From positions 180,571 to 211,991 of the forward strand of contig NW_019091700.1 in the NCBI RefSeq assembly GCF_001949145.1: a stretch of 31,421 bases of DNA. Reading direction: 5' to 3'. Each line of letters starts with the position of its first letter. Position 1 is the stretch's first letter. The notes below the pieces were generated by a model that saw nothing but the letters and a program-made list of their open reading frames with translations, did not search any database and was not told the origin of the DNA. Shown one piece after another: positions 29,680 to 31,421 of this stretch. A program made the position numbers and the translations under genes. The DNA comes from Acanthaster planci (Eukaryota; Echinodermata; Asteroidea; Valvatida; Acanthasteridae).

Positions 29680-31217
29680 GATGTACCCTTGGCGGTATAC
29701 GGCAAGCACAAGAGAAAGTCCCCTGCACAGACCGCTGCGTCGACCAGAAGCAGTGACGCACCATTCCAGTGGACAGATGAAGACAGTACATCGCTGAAGT
29801 ACGGCTTCACTGGTAATGGTGGTGCCGTCTATCCCCGCCTGCATCGCAGCTCAACCTGCAGTGAAGCCTTTGATCTGTTTTTAACAATGTTCTCTACAAC
29901 AAGATAGTGCAAGAGACCAACCGGTATGCCGTGCAGAGGCCCGCTATGACATCGGCGCACATGCGATCATGGACTGATCTGAACACTAGAGAACTGAAGG
30001 CCTTTCTGGGCCTTGCATAATGACGGGCATTGCGAAGCACCCCACCCTTCATAGCTTCTGGTCCACCGACTCACTACTGAAGATGAGCCTATTCCCGTCC
30101 GTCATGCTCGTCCTTGCCATCCTGCAGTCCCTGCACTTCAACGACAACACCGCCATGCGATGACCGTCTCTTCAAAGTGCGCCCAGTCGTCGACCATCTT
30201 GCTCAGAAGTTTGCCCCCTCTACGTTCCTCGACGGGACATTTCTGTCAACGACTCCCTGTTGAAGTTCTACGGGCGTCTCCACTTTGCTACCTACAACCT
30301 CAGAAAGAGGGCCCGCTTCAGCATCAAGATGTACAAGTTGTGCCAGAGCAACGGGAATGCCGCTGGGTACTGCTATAACTTCAAAATCTACACCGGCCAA
30401 ACTAAGAAAGACCTCCAAGCAACTACACAAGTGGTGATGGACCTGGTGAGCGACCTAAACGGCAAGGGCTACAACCTTGCCCTCGACCGGGCCTTCAGCA
30501 GTCCCAATTTGTTTTGACGACTTCACAACCAGAAGTTCAACGTCGTCGGCACCGTCATGGCCAACAGAAAAGGGATGCTGAAAGACCTGCAGTCCATCAA
30601 GCCGAAGCGGGGCGAAACAGCGTTCCAGTCGGCTGACCTGGGCGTCAGCAGTTCTCTCCTGGCCATGCTATGGCGAGATAAGCGCAACATCCATATGCTC
30701 TCCACCATGCATACAGCAGACATCCGTGGCTCCGGCAAGCAAGACAGGATGGGGGAGGAAAAGCAGAAACCGACCCGCGTCATCGAATACAACGCCCTGA
30801 TGGGGGGCATTGACAAGAACGACCAACTAGCGGCAAATCATTGAGCTACTCGCAAGTCCCTGAAGTGGTAAAACATGCTCGACTTTACGCTGGTGAACAG
30901 CTACGCCGTGTACCTGGCCGTTGGTCACTGCCTCTCCTTCCTCGACTACCGCTTGAGTCTTGTCCGTGAGCTGCTGTTCGACAAGCCCTTGCCCGAGTAC
31001 TGCCCCCAGCACGATACTCCACCAGTCACCAACTCCCACTTTGTTGGCCGACACTGCCCCGTGGACTTTGAGAGGACCAGCTATGGCGACTGCCGCTACC
31101 AGCGATGTGTCCTCTGCGCTTCCCTTAGTCAGCGAAAGAAGACACACTTGAGTGCAACACGTGCCACCAGCCCTTTGCGTCACCCCCTGCTTCAAGGAGT
31201 ACCACACTGTCCACTAA
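29680..31217 (+). pseudogene. piggyBac-type transposase, frameshifted
   Basis: Segments in order: acidic/Ser-rich N-terminus with PFQWTDED (29689-29907), KIVQETNRYAVQRPAM and RSWTDLNTRELKAFLGLA (about 29902-30019), GIAKHPTLHSFWSTDSLL (about 30025), LQSLHFNDN (about 30120), ISVNDSLLKFYGR with RKRARFSIKMYKLC (30236-30345), LALDRAFSSPNLF (about 30475-30517), VGTVMANRKGM (about 30544), LSTMH, YNALMGGIDKNDQL (about 30788-30832), and a Cys-rich tail (RCVLCASLSQRKK, ECNTCHQ, PCFKEYHTVH then TAA at 31215-31217). This is the full DDE_Tnp_1_7 layout with the C-terminal zinc-binding domain. At least five shifts or stops inactivate it. The first catalytic Asp reads as Asn (VND instead of VDE). It is clearly more GC-rich than the preceding block. 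Confidence 0.85.
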
Positions 31218-31421
31218 TTGACACTTTTAATTTAATTTTATGGACATTAGTTTTTGTGTTTTTCATGACCTGATGCCCCACTTATCTGTTTTAGGAGTTG
31301 TCATAGTTTCATTCCTTGAAAAAATGACAAAAAGACAAAGTTTCTGGAAAATTCTGCTTTGAGGATGTTGTATTTTCGTCTTTTGAAAAAGTGGCACATT
31401 TCCTTGTAATGGTTTTACTAA
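31218..31421. other. Sequence after the piggyBac remnant
   Basis: AT-rich with a TTTAATTTAATTTTATGG stretch just after the stop. I see no terminal inverted repeat or TTAA target duplication that pairs with the upstream side. Confidence 0.4.

Overview
This 31.4-kb window looks like intergenic or intronic DNA from an animal, most likely a marine invertebrate. The reasons are long gene-free stretches, decayed LINEs, piggyBac and Mutator-like transposase remnants, splice- and promoter-like signals, and a 504-base assembly gap. The palindromic octamer TACATGTA recurs throughout. Amphioxus, a hemichordate or another marine invertebrate would all fit; I cannot name the species. I recognise no intact host gene, rRNA, tRNA or CRISPR array. 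Almost every recognisable coding signal is a broken transposon gene.

Layout. 1-2.6 kb: gene-free AT-rich DNA with short repeats. 2.6-5.4 kb (minus): a broken Mutator-like (MULE) transposon whose coding remnants, in order, are an N-terminal region, DDE transposase, SWIM-like zinc finger, Ulp1/SENP-type cysteine protease and PHD-like finger; it is interrupted by a 162-bp duplication. 5.4-8.45 kb: no genes, TACATGTA tracts and a small MITE-like inverted-repeat unit. 8.45-9.5 kb (minus): a 36-bp tandem repeat and an SGNH-hydrolase-like pseudogene. 9.99-12.96 kb: a 38-bp inverted-repeat pair enclosing an 84-bp minisatellite and the assembly gap. 13-16.6 kb: hairpin-rich DNA and a TATA/CCAAT promoter-like module on the minus strand.

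16.6-20.27 kb (plus): LINE A (ORF1, then zinc finger-endonuclease-reverse transcriptase). 20.27-23.18 kb (plus): LINE B, with its own ORF1, broken ORF2 and poly(A). 23.2-26.8 kb: non-coding, holding a repeated 14-mer (GTACGTCCGACACC) and a CCAAT/NRF1-like first-exon candidate on the minus strand. 26.9-27.6 kb (plus): LINE C fragment. 27.6-29.67 kb: an AT-rich block with divergent decayed genes that belong to no transposon family I can name; their layout resembles a fossil of a multi-gene, virus-like DNA element. 29.68-31.22 kb (plus): a GC-rich piggyBac transposase pseudogene.

The strongest candidate for something undescribed is the 27.6-29.67 kb block. About 355 codons of minus-strand coding sequence are interrupted mainly by in-frame stops, so a search restricted to Met-initiated ORFs largely misses them. 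The repeated 14-mer and the presence of TACATGTA tracts inside decayed transposon genes also deserve a second look.
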